Below, piece after piece: positions 43,482 to 51,499 of a stretch of DNA of 64,000 bases. The stretch's first letter is position 1; each line of letters begins with the position of its first letter. The translations under genes were made by a program, and so were the position numbers. The notes under the pieces were generated by a model. The model did not search any database, had not been told where the DNA came from, and was given only the letters and a program-made list of their open reading frames with translations. The stretch is from Desulfitobacterium sp038181555. Lineage in GTDB: Bacteria; Bacillota; Desulfitobacteriia; Desulfitobacteriales; Desulfitobacteriaceae. Location: contig NZ_JBBWUA010000002.1 of NCBI RefSeq assembly GCF_038181555.1, positions 248,001-312,000 of the forward strand. The letters run 5' to 3'.

Positions 43482-43721
43482 AAAGACCCACAAGCGTAGC
43501 TTCTCACACAATAGTGAACGATTTTAAGCGAGCAGCTACCCGTTCTTCACGAAAAGCACGCAGCGGAGTCGGGTTGGAAACAGGACGTTTCCAACTGACT
43601 AGAGAGCCAAGGATGGCGATTTAGTCAGGAACCCGACGGAGCTGTGTGCTTGAGCGTTAGGACGGGTGCGCGCAGCTTACTGAGGGAACGATGTGTGAGA
43701 AGCTACCCGACCCGAATCTTT
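43482..43721 (+). repeat. Structured intergenic element, copy G
   Basis: It lies between two convergent terminators. The outer stem GTAGCTTCTCACACA/TGTGTGAGAAGCTAC is perfect and unrelated in sequence to the outer stem of A, D or F. Inside it has ACCCGTTCT/AGGACGGGT (one G-U pair), AAGCAC/GTGCTT, TCGGG/CCCGA, the AGGAC-loop hairpin (43573-43595) and ACTGAC-type stem around TAGAGAGCCAAGGATGGC then GATTTAGTCAG. GAACGAT occurs on both sides (43516, 43686). Confidence 0.82.
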
Positions 43722-43742
43722 CCCAACCTTTTCAAAAACAAA

Positions 43743-43774
43743 AGTGGGACAAGGTCATCTCCCCTTGTCCCACT
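43743..43774 (-). terminator. Terminator of the moeA-mobB unit
   Basis: AGTGGGACAAGG/CCTTGTCCCACT stem begins right at the mobB stop codon and is followed on the minus strand by TTTGTTTTTG. Confidence 0.9.
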
Positions 43775-44266
43775 CTACAAACCATATTTCCCAGCTAAAA
43801 AATCGCAAATCCCCACAGCATCATCCAAGTCAAAGCAAGGCACCCCCAAATCGAAGGAGATATCACTAGCAATCGCAATTAACTGCTCCGGTTTGGACAA
43901 AAGCTCTTGATGAACTGCCGAACGGAAGACTTCAATCCGTGGTTGGTTACCATGCTTATATCCTTCGGTGAAAATTAGATCCACTTGCGGAATCCGTGTA
44001 ATAACCTCTTCAAGTGTCAGTTCTTCTTTAACTTTCTCGATCATGGCCATTTTCTCTTGTGAAGAGATCACGACCACATCCGCTCCCGCTTGAGCAAATC
44101 GCCAAGTATCCTTGCCCGGCTTATCCATTTCAAATCCATGAACATCATGCTTTACAGCAGCAACACGCCAGCCTCGCCGCTTCGCTTCCGCTAGCAACTT
44201 AACTAAAAGTGTGGTTTTTCCGGAATTGGAGTGTTGTCCCACAATGGATACGACAGGAATTGCCAT
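43775..44266 (-). CDS. mobB: Molybdopterin-guanine dinucleotide biosynthesis protein MobB
   Basis: A 163-residue GTP-binding P-loop protein that assists MobA in attaching GMP to molybdopterin for bis-MGD cofactors. Walker A VGQHSNSGKTTLLVKLL, VKHDVHGFEMDKPGKDTWR and LIFTEGYKHGNQPRIEVFR are the family hallmarks. It starts one base before the moeA stop ends, so they are coupled. No mobA is seen in the window. This predicts use of DMSO-reductase-family molybdoenzymes. Confidence 0.94.
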   Translation of the reverse strand: MAIPVVSIVGQHSNSGKTTLLVKLLAEAKRRGWRVAAVKHDVHGFEMDKPGKDTWRFAQAGADVVVISSQEKMAMIEKVKEELTLEEVITRIPQVDLIFTEGYKHGNQPRIEVFRSAVHQELLSKPEQLIAIASDISFDLGVPCFDLDDAVGICDFLAGKYGL

Positions 44267-45481
44267 TTAGTCTTCCTCCCAAGAGGAGATCCAACGACCC
44301 TGGAGGCGCTCTCCCTTTTGCACCGGTCCATGTCCCCCCGGCACATCGATAAGTAAGTGGCTACCCTTCATAGAGCGTAAAACACTTGAGCCTTGAGCAA
44401 AACTTGGATCTGCCCAAATCTCGCCATTACGGAAAACGGCCCGAGCCCGTATAAATCTTCTTTGTTTACCCGATTTACCGAAGTCACCATCCATATAAAC
44501 CGGGAAAGTACGTTCTGGTAATTTTCTACCCTTGAGCTTTCGTAAGGCGGGACGGACTAGAAGCTCAAAGTTCACTACGGCCGCAGCCGGATTCCCTGAT
44601 AGGGAGAAGTAGAGCATATCTCCTTTAATGCCAACCGCCACTGGGGTTCCCGGTTTAAAGTTAACCTTCCAAAAGAGCAGTTTACAACCCACTTCCTCTA
44701 AAGCATCTCTGATTAAATCATAATCCCCTACCGAGGCTCCTCCGGTCGTCACTACAAAATCCATATCTTCTAGCGCCCTTAACGCGGCAACTGTCTCGCC
44801 TAGATCATCTGCCACAAAGGGAGCGACTTTTACTTGGCAGCCTGCCTCCAATAATAGTCCTTGCAGAGTATATGTATTGCTATTATAGATTTTTCCCGGG
44901 GTAAGGGGGTCGCCGACTTCCCGAAGCTCTGAACCGGTAGAGAGGATTCCCACCTTAGGTGATCGATAGACTTCCACCTCTTCTACACCCAGAGAAGCAA
45001 GCAATCCTACTGCCGCAGGAGAGAGCAATTCGCCCGTTGCTAAGACAATATCACCTTTCCTGGTCTCCTCACCACAATACACAACATTAGCTCCGGGCCG
45101 AACAGGCAGATTAATCTGGACACGATCACCGAGCGGCTCCGTATCCTCTTGCCTAACCACACAGTTGGCACCCTGAGGAATCGGTGCCCCCGTAAAGATC
45201 CGAGCACATTCCCCAAGCTTAAGCTCGCGCTCAGGCCAATTCCCAGCAGGAATCTCACTGACAACTTGTAACGTCAAGGGCGACGGATCTGATGGTTGAG
45301 CGTAGTATGTATATCCATCCAAAGGTGAACGATCAAAAGGAGGCATATCAATTGCTGCCTCAATATCCTTGGCTGAGACTCTGCCATAGGACTGGGCTAG
45401 GTGAATTTTTTCTGTTCCCAGAGGCTTCACCTGTTCAAAGATGATATCTAAAGCTCGCTCAAGAGAAATCATGGTTTCCAT
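44267..45481 (-). CDS. moeA: Molybdopterin molybdenumtransferase MoeA
   Basis: Enzyme that inserts molybdate into adenylated molybdopterin. All MoeA domains are present: MPPFDRSPLDGYTY, FTGAPIPQGANCVVRQEDTE, the MoCF-type VGILSTGSELREVG with VTTGGASVGDYD, and the C-terminal SLSGNPAAAVVNFELLVRP plus beta-barrel domain. The 404-residue length is normal. The GTG at 45484 overlaps the AAGGGGTG site; ATG 45481 is slightly better spaced. It begins four bases after the FapA-like gene. Confidence 0.95.
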   Translation of the reverse strand: METMISLERALDIIFEQVKPLGTEKIHLAQSYGRVSAKDIEAAIDMPPFDRSPLDGYTYYAQPSDPSPLTLQVVSEIPAGNWPERELKLGECARIFTGAPIPQGANCVVRQEDTEPLGDRVQINLPVRPGANVVYCGEETRKGDIVLATGELLSPAAVGLLASLGVEEVEVYRSPKVGILSTGSELREVGDPLTPGKIYNSNTYTLQGLLLEAGCQVKVAPFVADDLGETVAALRALEDMDFVVTTGGASVGDYDLIRDALEEVGCKLLFWKVNFKPGTPVAVGIKGDMLYFSLSGNPAAAVVNFELLVRPALRKLKGRKLPERTFPVYMDGDFGKSGKQRRFIRARAVFRNGEIWADPSFAQGSSVLRSMKGSHLLIDVPGGHGPVQKGERLQGRWISSWEED

Positions 45482-45485
45482 CACT

Positions 45486-47273
45486 TCACCCCTTCAAACG
45501 CTCAATTTGAACTCTACCTTCCTCACGATAAATTTCGAGGGATTTATAGGGTTCCTCCATTGATATGATCTCTTTATCGACAATAACCGTGACATTAGCA
45601 TGGCAATAGCCAACTTTCAAGCGCTTCGTGCCAGGGAATTGAACTGTCGTGGTGCTTACACCCGATCCGCCAAGTTCCTTAATCACGACATTGCCCCCCG
45701 CAATAATCTTGCCCCCTCGGCACACCCCTTCAATTCTGAGGTCCCCTGCAGCCTGAATGACCGAATTATAGCTGCCTTTCCGACAAACAAAATCACCGGC
45801 GCATTCTACTACAGCCCCTTGAACATAGTCGACATTGCAATCGAGCTTTTCCGGTATTTCAAAAGCCATACTATCAATGAGCTGCTTGAAGGCTTGATTA
45901 ACCCGTCCGAGCAAAGGCAGAGCCTGTGGCTCAAGAGGCCCTAAGCCTGTTAAGAAACGCTTGGTCGTACGCGCAAAAACAATCAACTCCTGAGTAATCA
46001 TCTCATCCTTTGTTGATAAGAGAAACCTCTCAAAGTCATTCGCTTTCTTGGGCAAATCCGGGAATCTCCGCTCGATAATAACCTTAAGGCTTTGGCCTTC
46101 CCGTAGAGTTTTCGCCTGGGGAGACTTCATAAAGTCAATCGTCACCAATAGACAGGCGTTCAAATCATCATATAAAGCTTGCATATCCTTCAGAAGCTTT
46201 GAACGTACGACAAAACGTGCTCCCACAACTAGCTTGCCAGCCAGTACATTGCGATATATATTGAGACCCTTCTCTGCTCGGATCTCTGCTCGGGAAGTTG
46301 AACCTCGAATTTCAACCTTTCCGCCTGAATAGACATGCAAACCATCATGGACATCTCCCGAAATAAAAACATCGCCTGGGAATTCAATGCTCCCCACTGC
46401 TAGGTCAAGGTCCTGATTAAGCATAAATACAGCCTCAACGCCAAAGGATAATTCGTCCATACGAAGAGGGAGTCCTGCAATAGTCGCTAAGACTTCCAGT
46501 CCATCCTCAGATAAATGGACATTCTTCTTCAATTTAAATTGAAAATCCTTTGGCATAGGAGCCGGAATTTCCTGTCCATATACATTCTTCCCAGGAATCC
46601 CGAGCTTAGCTGGTATTTTGCGAGCTAAGGCTTGTCCTGCCTGGATTAAATTGATCTTAGAAGCAAAATAATCAACACGCTGATCCTCGTGTTGGTTCGT
46701 CTGTTTCTTGGTTATTAAGTCTACAATTTGGGCATGAACAGGTAAGGTAGGCGCCTTTCCTTGAGCTATGAGCACCTCACCAACACCTTGTACGGCAGTA
46801 ATAGCCTCCCATACCGTGGGAAAAACACCAAAAATAATCCCTTGGCCCAACAGATCAGCCTGAAGCTTATCTTCGTTCGAATATTGACCGTCTGGTTTAG
46901 CATCCTGCCAGACAATAATTTCATCAAAACGAATGGTCATTTCCTCTTCAATACTATCGGGGATAGTATAGTAGCCTGGTCTTTGATGAGTAACCCTAGC
47001 CACTGCGGTGAATCCCTGATCGCGAACTTCTAAATCCCAATTTAACTCTCCCGGAAAGACCGTGGGATAAAACTCAAGGACATCGATTGGCTCGACTTTA
47101 AATGCCCTTTGTTGAGCTTCGCCATTAATACACAATGTCCCCGCTTGCGGAGCAGGCACGACAAACTTGACTGCGTCTGTTAACGTGATAAGATACTTCT
47201 TTTCATCGGGCTTCCAGCATACGGAGCAGATTTTCGATAAATTCTCGTCCTTCTTTTCCGCCATTTCTGACAT
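45486..47273 (-). CDS. FapA-family (DUF342) protein
   Basis: A 595-residue protein of the FapA/DUF342 family with a central beta-helix-like part. Features: an N-terminal domain with CSVCW, LLGQGIIFGV, a FASKINLIQAGQALARKIPAKLGIPGKNVYG region, GVEAVFMLNQDLDLAVGSIEFPGDVFISGDV, then repeated VKVEIRGSTSRAEIRA-like and GDLRIEGVCRGGKIIAGGNVVIKELGG turns. FapA-type proteins are found beside flagellar and envelope genes; the biochemical role is unclear, and a polymer-like scaffold is suspected. It abuts moeA but has no obvious molybdenum link. ATG 47273 is preferred over 47291 because of its GAGGTGA spacing. Confidence 0.82.
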   Translation of the reverse strand: MSEMAEKKDENLSKICSVCWKPDEKKYLITLTDAVKFVVPAPQAGTLCINGEAQQRAFKVEPIDVLEFYPTVFPGELNWDLEVRDQGFTAVARVTHQRPGYYTIPDSIEEEMTIRFDEIIVWQDAKPDGQYSNEDKLQADLLGQGIIFGVFPTVWEAITAVQGVGEVLIAQGKAPTLPVHAQIVDLITKKQTNQHEDQRVDYFASKINLIQAGQALARKIPAKLGIPGKNVYGQEIPAPMPKDFQFKLKKNVHLSEDGLEVLATIAGLPLRMDELSFGVEAVFMLNQDLDLAVGSIEFPGDVFISGDVHDGLHVYSGGKVEIRGSTSRAEIRAEKGLNIYRNVLAGKLVVGARFVVRSKLLKDMQALYDDLNACLLVTIDFMKSPQAKTLREGQSLKVIIERRFPDLPKKANDFERFLLSTKDEMITQELIVFARTTKRFLTGLGPLEPQALPLLGRVNQAFKQLIDSMAFEIPEKLDCNVDYVQGAVVECAGDFVCRKGSYNSVIQAAGDLRIEGVCRGGKIIAGGNVVIKELGGSGVSTTTVQFPGTKRLKVGYCHANVTVIVDKEIISMEEPYKSLEIYREEGRVQIERLKG

Positions 47274-47355
47274 GTCCGTCACCTCACTCATCCTCTTTAA
47301 GGGTACCTTAACCCAGCCTTCCTTATTACATCGTCTAATCTATATCTCTAAAGCT

Positions 47356-48597
47356 TTATAGCTTAGATTTTTTAATGTCTGTTTGTGGTTCACTTGGTTT
47401 TCCTGCATTTTCATTACTAGGATTCTTCAAATCTTCAGGGATGTCTGGGACCTCTGCTGGACTCTTTTCTGTTCCTTCAGCCTTCTTTTCCTCATCTTCG
47501 CCTATATCTTCCTCAGGTTTTTCCTCGCCCGAAACTGTATTTTGGTATTCCGGTGATTCCTGACCATTAGGGTCTACAGGGCTTCCCGGAACTTGAGGTA
47601 ATGGATTATCGTTATTGGGCACAATGGGCTCAAGCAAATCAATAATCGTGTCATCGATCACCTTATCTGTGGTTATGCCACGAAAAAGATTACTCACCAC
47701 TACTTGGGCTTCCTCTCGATCAACGTCCCAGAAACTTATGCCATTGATATCGTGAAATCGGCCCGGTAAGGTCTGAGTTAGAATACTAATGTCTTTGAAC
47801 TTTACTGCAGTAGTAGAGATCTTGAACATTGTCCCCAGGGAAACATTGGTATTGACTGCATCATTTAACTGGGGAATGAGCCAAGGAAGCTTGGGTAGCG
47901 TACTTAGCTGGAGCATTTCCTCAGCCACAGCTTTGAGCACAATCTGCTGTCGAGCCGTCCGAGAAATATCTGCCAAAGCGTCATGCCGAAAACGTGCATA
48001 CTGCAAGGCTTGGGACCCATCCAGCTGTTGCAGACCCTTTTTTAAATTAATAACCCCATCGACCGCATCACCTGTCTCATAATACATATCCTTCTCAACA
48101 TCTACTGTAATCCCGCCTAAGGTATCAATAATCTGTTTAAACCCATTAAAATTAGTTTGAATATAGCCCGCTATGGGAACTCCAGTAAGATCGGCAACCA
48201 CATCCACAAGGTTTTCCAAATCCGTTAATGGAGCTACTCCATTAATTTTAATGTCCTTATAGCCGGGAATTGAAATCCGGGTATCACGAGGTATTGATAA
48301 CAAACTGACCCGAGCGTTCTTAGGATCAATGGTCGCTAATATAATCGTATCTGTATTGAACTTCTCTTCGCCCGGTCGCTGATCTGCGCCTATGAGGAGA
48401 ACACTAATGCTATTCTTCAACTCTTGAGTCGTTAATTGACCATTCGGACTATTTGGCATAGTCTTCAAGTCTGTTAACACACTGAATCCAAGTAAAACAC
48501 CGACTATAAGAAGAGTCATGGCTATGAGCGTAACAATAATCTTCCTGTTCCTTCTGCTCTTTTTTCGTTTACTATTTCTATCGCTGGCTCTGCGCAC
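47356..48597 (-). CDS. LytR-CpsA-Psr (LCP) family phosphotransferase
   Basis: A 413-residue type II membrane protein: a basic N-terminus (RKKSRRNRK) and one helix (about 20-42), then an extracellular LCP domain. Hallmarks are VLLIGADQRPGEEKFNTDTIILA, LLSIPRDTRISIPGY and LDGSQALQYARFRHDALADISRTARQQ, with the conserved Asp and Arg residues. LCP enzymes attach wall teichoic acids or other glycopolymers to peptidoglycan. The C-terminal 110 residues are a Pro/Glu/Lys-rich, apparently disordered tail. The start is GTG. Confidence 0.9.
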   Translation of the reverse strand: MRRASDRNSKRKKSRRNRKIIVTLIAMTLLIVGVLLGFSVLTDLKTMPNSPNGQLTTQELKNSISVLLIGADQRPGEEKFNTDTIILATIDPKNARVSLLSIPRDTRISIPGYKDIKINGVAPLTDLENLVDVVADLTGVPIAGYIQTNFNGFKQIIDTLGGITVDVEKDMYYETGDAVDGVINLKKGLQQLDGSQALQYARFRHDALADISRTARQQIVLKAVAEEMLQLSTLPKLPWLIPQLNDAVNTNVSLGTMFKISTTAVKFKDISILTQTLPGRFHDINGISFWDVDREEAQVVVSNLFRGITTDKVIDDTIIDLLEPIVPNNDNPLPQVPGSPVDPNGQESPEYQNTVSGEEKPEEDIGEDEEKKAEGTEKSPAEVPDIPEDLKNPSNENAGKPSEPQTDIKKSKL

Positions 48598-48778
48598 AAT
48601 ATCACTCCATAAATCTTGCCCAAGAAGATTTTAAATAATTAAAGCTCATTTTATTATACCTTTTATTCGGCAAGATTGTCTGATTTTTTTGATATACCCC
48701 CGCAGACTTTTTAGGATTTCGACATCCACTATAGCATATCATAGGCATATCGTAATAACAGGAGGTACTCAAAACATC

Positions 48779-48970
48779 ATGGAACCGAAAAACTATCCGC
48801 GACTAGGAATACTTATCCCCTTTAACTCCCAAAAGTCACACAAAAATGGCACTCAGCACTGTATCTTCTGTGCTACAACATTTCCCTTACGCAATTTCAA
48901 AGGAAAGGCAATATGCCCCACTTGCTTGCAAAACATTTTAGAGTTATTCTCGGAAAGGGAGGTTCAATAA
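48779..48970 (+). CDS. Small CxxC-CxxC protein, possible Gin/CsfB-like zinc finger
   Basis: A 63-residue plus-strand protein starting MEPKNYPRLGILIPF with cysteine pairs CIFC and CPTC 14 residues apart, ending LELFSEREVQ. The spacing resembles the anti-sigma-G factor Gin (CsfB), and this organism encodes SigG, but the rest of the sequence is not diagnostic, so the match is only suggestive. A GGAGG lies 13 bases upstream of the ATG, rather far; other in-frame starts exist further upstream. It is alone on the plus strand between two minus-strand genes. Confidence 0.5.
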   Translation: MEPKNYPRLGILIPFNSQKSHKNGTQHCIFCATTFPLRNFKGKAICPTCLQNILELFSEREVQ

Positions 48971-49052
48971 GTTCTCGTATTGCACTGCACTATCCTTTTA
49001 TTATGTTATATATTTCAGCTGTGTGAAAGGGTTCGATTCTAGAGTAAATCAC

Positions 49053-49080
49053 GGAAAAAAGGAAGTCGATATTGACTTCC
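49053..49080 (-). terminator. Terminator of mecA
   Basis: GGAAGTC/GACTTCC stem followed on the minus strand by TTTTTTCC, directly downstream of mecA. Confidence 0.85.
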
Positions 49081-49095
49081 TCTTTGCATTTCCCC

Positions 49096-49677
49096 TTAAA
49101 ATTTGAAATGGTTTTTCAAGTTTTGAAGGGCGCGTTCCTTCAGAATCACTTTACCATGCTCTTCTAGGAAAATCTTAGCGACATCGACCAACTCACCATA
49201 TTCATCCAATAAGGCTTCCGCGATCTGTTTCTTCTTACCTGAGCCTAAATGGCTGACGACAAGATAATATTCCCCATCGAACTCAAAGAGGCTGGAGCGA
49301 ACACGGGAGATATCAGGTATTCGCTTCACAACGGACAGGACATCTTCCAGATCAGCAAAAACATACACCCATTCCGTAGCTTTGGAACGACTTGGTCTCT
49401 TGGTTTCCTTCTCCTTTGGTATTGTCTCGGTGACATCTTCTTGTTTGATGACCGTAATCACAAATTCCTCGTTGGAAGATGCCGTAGCTTGTATCCAGAA
49501 GGGTTGGTCCAGATTAAATTCCACTTCTTCCCTAGCCTGTGAGATCAATTCCCAAAAGAGTTGTTCACTACGCTGGGATCTTTGAAAAAGATCCGCCATA
49601 GTAATATCTCGGTCGGCAAGTTCGGTAAAGGAAATAAAGATGCGGATTGTATTATCATTGACTTTTTGAATACGCAT
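49096..49677 (-). CDS. mecA: ClpC adaptor protein MecA
   Basis: A 193-residue adaptor that delivers substrates to ClpCP and promotes ClpC hexamer assembly. The N-terminal substrate-binding domain reads MRIQKVNDNTIRIFISFTELADRDI then QRSEQLFWELISQAREEVEF, as in B. subtilis MecA. The linker has an acidic/basic KEKETKRPSRSK, and the C-terminal domain has ISRVRSSLFEFDGEYYLV. ATG 49677 follows GGTGGGGG. It is monocistronic with its own terminator. Confidence 0.93.
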   Translation of the reverse strand: MRIQKVNDNTIRIFISFTELADRDITMADLFQRSQRSEQLFWELISQAREEVEFNLDQPFWIQATASSNEEFVITVIKQEDVTETIPKEKETKRPSRSKATEWVYVFADLEDVLSVVKRIPDISRVRSSLFEFDGEYYLVVSHLGSGKKKQIAEALLDEYGELVDVAKIFLEEHGKVILKERALQNLKNHFKF

Positions 49678-49825
49678 AACCCCCACCTCTCCTTTCCAAT
49701 CGTTATGAATAGTTTATTTCCTATGATATCACATTACTACTAAAATGTGTTGCTAAAATACGAGAATCTTTTGTAGCATTTACAAATAGTGGTGAATCAT
49801 CTAGGTTTTTTGAATTTATACTTCT

Positions 49826-50929
49826 TTAAGGTAAGGTGATAAGATTATATTTTCTTGACCCTAAGCCCACTCTCTCACCGTACTCTAATTGAACAGTCCA
49901 ATCAACTTCTGGATGAATGACCCTAAACTTATCTTGCTCATGATGACGCTCTCCCAGTATGGAATGAGGGTTGCCGTGGGCTTGATTGACAAGATCTACA
50001 GCAGCTTGGTCAATAGCTACCGGATCTTCAGAGGCTAAAATCCCAATATCCTGAACAATCGGTATGTCATTCCAACTCACGCAATCACAGAGTGGCGAGA
50101 CGTTGTTAACGAAGGTGATAAACCCGCTCTTCCGCTCTTTTCCTTTTAAGGCACCCACTGTGTACTCCACAATCTTCTCCTGGATCACATCCGGAGTGGT
50201 CTTCCAGTTCACGGCGATAGCCTTAAATGTACAGGTTACTGCACATTCACCGCAGCCTATGCAAAGACTGGCGTCAATATTTGCCTTCTCCTCAACAGTT
50301 ATGGCTGAGGCTGGGCACCAGCTTCGACAGCGGCCACAAGCCGTACAGCGTTCAGGATTAATCTGCGGGAGAATATCCGAATGCTGCTGCTGCTTCCCGG
50401 CACGACTTCCCAAACCCATCCCCAAGTTCTTGAGGGTACCGCCAAAACCCGTGGCCTCATGGCCTTTAAAGTGTGAAATTGCAATAAGGGCATCGGCATG
50501 AACTGCCGCACTGCCAATCTTTACCTCTTTAAAATGCTTTAGGTTTACTGGTATTGATACATAGTCTTTCCCATTTAGCCCGTCCGCAATCACCAAAGGG
50601 GCCCCCACTACAGAATAATCGAACCCATTTTCAATCGCAGTTTCCAAATGATCAATCGCATTCGAACGAGAACCGACATAAAGGGTATTCGCATCAGTCA
50701 AAAACGGGCGTCCTCCGGCTTTCTTCACCTGATCCACAACTCGCCGTACAAACTGAGGTCTGACGTAAGCTAGGTTACCTCTTTCGCCAAAATGAAGCTT
50801 TATGGCAACCTTATCATCCTTCTCAATACCCTTAAGCATACCCGAACGGCTGATCAGTTTTTCTAATTTCACCAAAAGACTTTGACCTTGGGTAACTTTC
50901 ATACTTGTAAAATACACATCCGAGATCAT
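49826..50929 (-). CDS. DUF362 protein with two [4Fe-4S] clusters
   Basis: A 367-residue protein: a DUF362 domain (VYFTSMKV..., AIKLHFGERGNLAYVRP, HADALIAISHFKGHEATGFGGTLKNLGMGLGSRAGK) with an inserted ferredoxin domain having CTACGRCRSWCP and CIGCGECAVTCT near residues 195-235. A C-terminal DPVAIDQAAVDLVNQAHG block is conserved. The molecular function of DUF362 ferredoxin fusions is unknown; redox-linked maturation is often suggested. It overlaps the next gene upstream by four bases. Confidence 0.85.
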   Translation of the reverse strand: MISDVYFTSMKVTQGQSLLVKLEKLISRSGMLKGIEKDDKVAIKLHFGERGNLAYVRPQFVRRVVDQVKKAGGRPFLTDANTLYVGSRSNAIDHLETAIENGFDYSVVGAPLVIADGLNGKDYVSIPVNLKHFKEVKIGSAAVHADALIAISHFKGHEATGFGGTLKNLGMGLGSRAGKQQQHSDILPQINPERCTACGRCRSWCPASAITVEEKANIDASLCIGCGECAVTCTFKAIAVNWKTTPDVIQEKIVEYTVGALKGKERKSGFITFVNNVSPLCDCVSWNDIPIVQDIGILASEDPVAIDQAAVDLVNQAHGNPHSILGERHHEQDKFRVIHPEVDWTVQLEYGERVGLGSRKYNLITLP

Positions 50930-51426
50930 AGTTTTCCTCCATTCCCTTGACCCAGTTTAACTTCATCTTCCTCTTCATCCTTTACAGGCGGAAGAATCTT
51001 ACAGGTGATCACTTCCAGACGATGCGGTAAAAATGTCATATTTACATTATGTCCAGGTTCAATAGCTTGATAGGTATAGAGATCGACAAGGAGTGTTTCT
51101 CTCCCCGACTCCCATTCGATCTCGACACTATAGGGGTGAAGAGTATCGGAAACCATGCTCTTTCCTTGTATTCCACCTTGAACAACCACAGGCTTAGCAA
51201 ACCAATCCGGTTCGCTAGCTTGAAACATAAGCAGATAAACTGAATAAACGAAGAGCCAGCCAAACCCTCTTAGGGCGAGTAGCAATTTAGTAGTCAGCTT
51301 CATCTCTTTTTTGGCTACAAAGTAGAATTTCCAAACATAGCGAATGAGAATAAAGATACCCAGCAAAAGAATACCGAGGGCTTCAATCCAAGTCGCTTTC
51401 CATAGATAACTATAATATTCTCCCAT
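50926..51426 (-). CDS. Membrane protein of unknown function
   Basis: A 166-residue protein with two hydrophobic segments (about 12-30 and 50-65) and a soluble beta-rich C-terminus (VEIEWESGRETLLVDLYTYQAIEPG), ending in an acidic/Lys tail. I do not recognise a family. The stop overlaps the DUF362 start by four bases (ATGA type), so the two are probably coupled in expression and might act together. The start at 51426 (MGEYYSYLW) follows GGGGGA; an upstream frame start at 51474 is less likely. Confidence 0.62.
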   Translation of the reverse strand: MGEYYSYLWKATWIEALGILLLGIFILIRYVWKFYFVAKKEMKLTTKLLLALRGFGWLFVYSVYLLMFQASEPDWFAKPVVVQGGIQGKSMVSDTLHPYSVEIEWESGRETLLVDLYTYQAIEPGHNVNMTFLPHRLEVITCKILPPVKDEEEDEVKLGQGNGGKL

Positions 51427-51450
51427 AGTTCCCCCATGCTTGAAGTTTTT

Positions 51451-51496
51451 CGAAAAAGAAACGCCTCCTGGCAATCCATTTCAATGGCCTGAAGGC
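51451..51496 (-). terminator. Terminator at the end of the flagellar block
   Basis: GCCTTC...AGGAGGC outer arms plus an inner CCATTGAAATGG hairpin, followed on the minus strand by TTTCTTTTTC. It lies just after the transglycosylase gene. Confidence 0.75.
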
Positions 51497-51499
51497 TTC

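Noticed and set aside
26288..43721. CRISPR array
   Set aside because: The repeated palindromic hairpins are dispersed over many kilobases inside longer elements and are not evenly spaced units with spacers.
14305..43721. MITE with ordinary terminal inverted repeats
   Set aside because: The terminal sequences differ between subgroups (A/D/F, B, and C/E/G) while staying self-complementary within each copy, which is not what transposase-recognised ends look like. Mobility is still possible.
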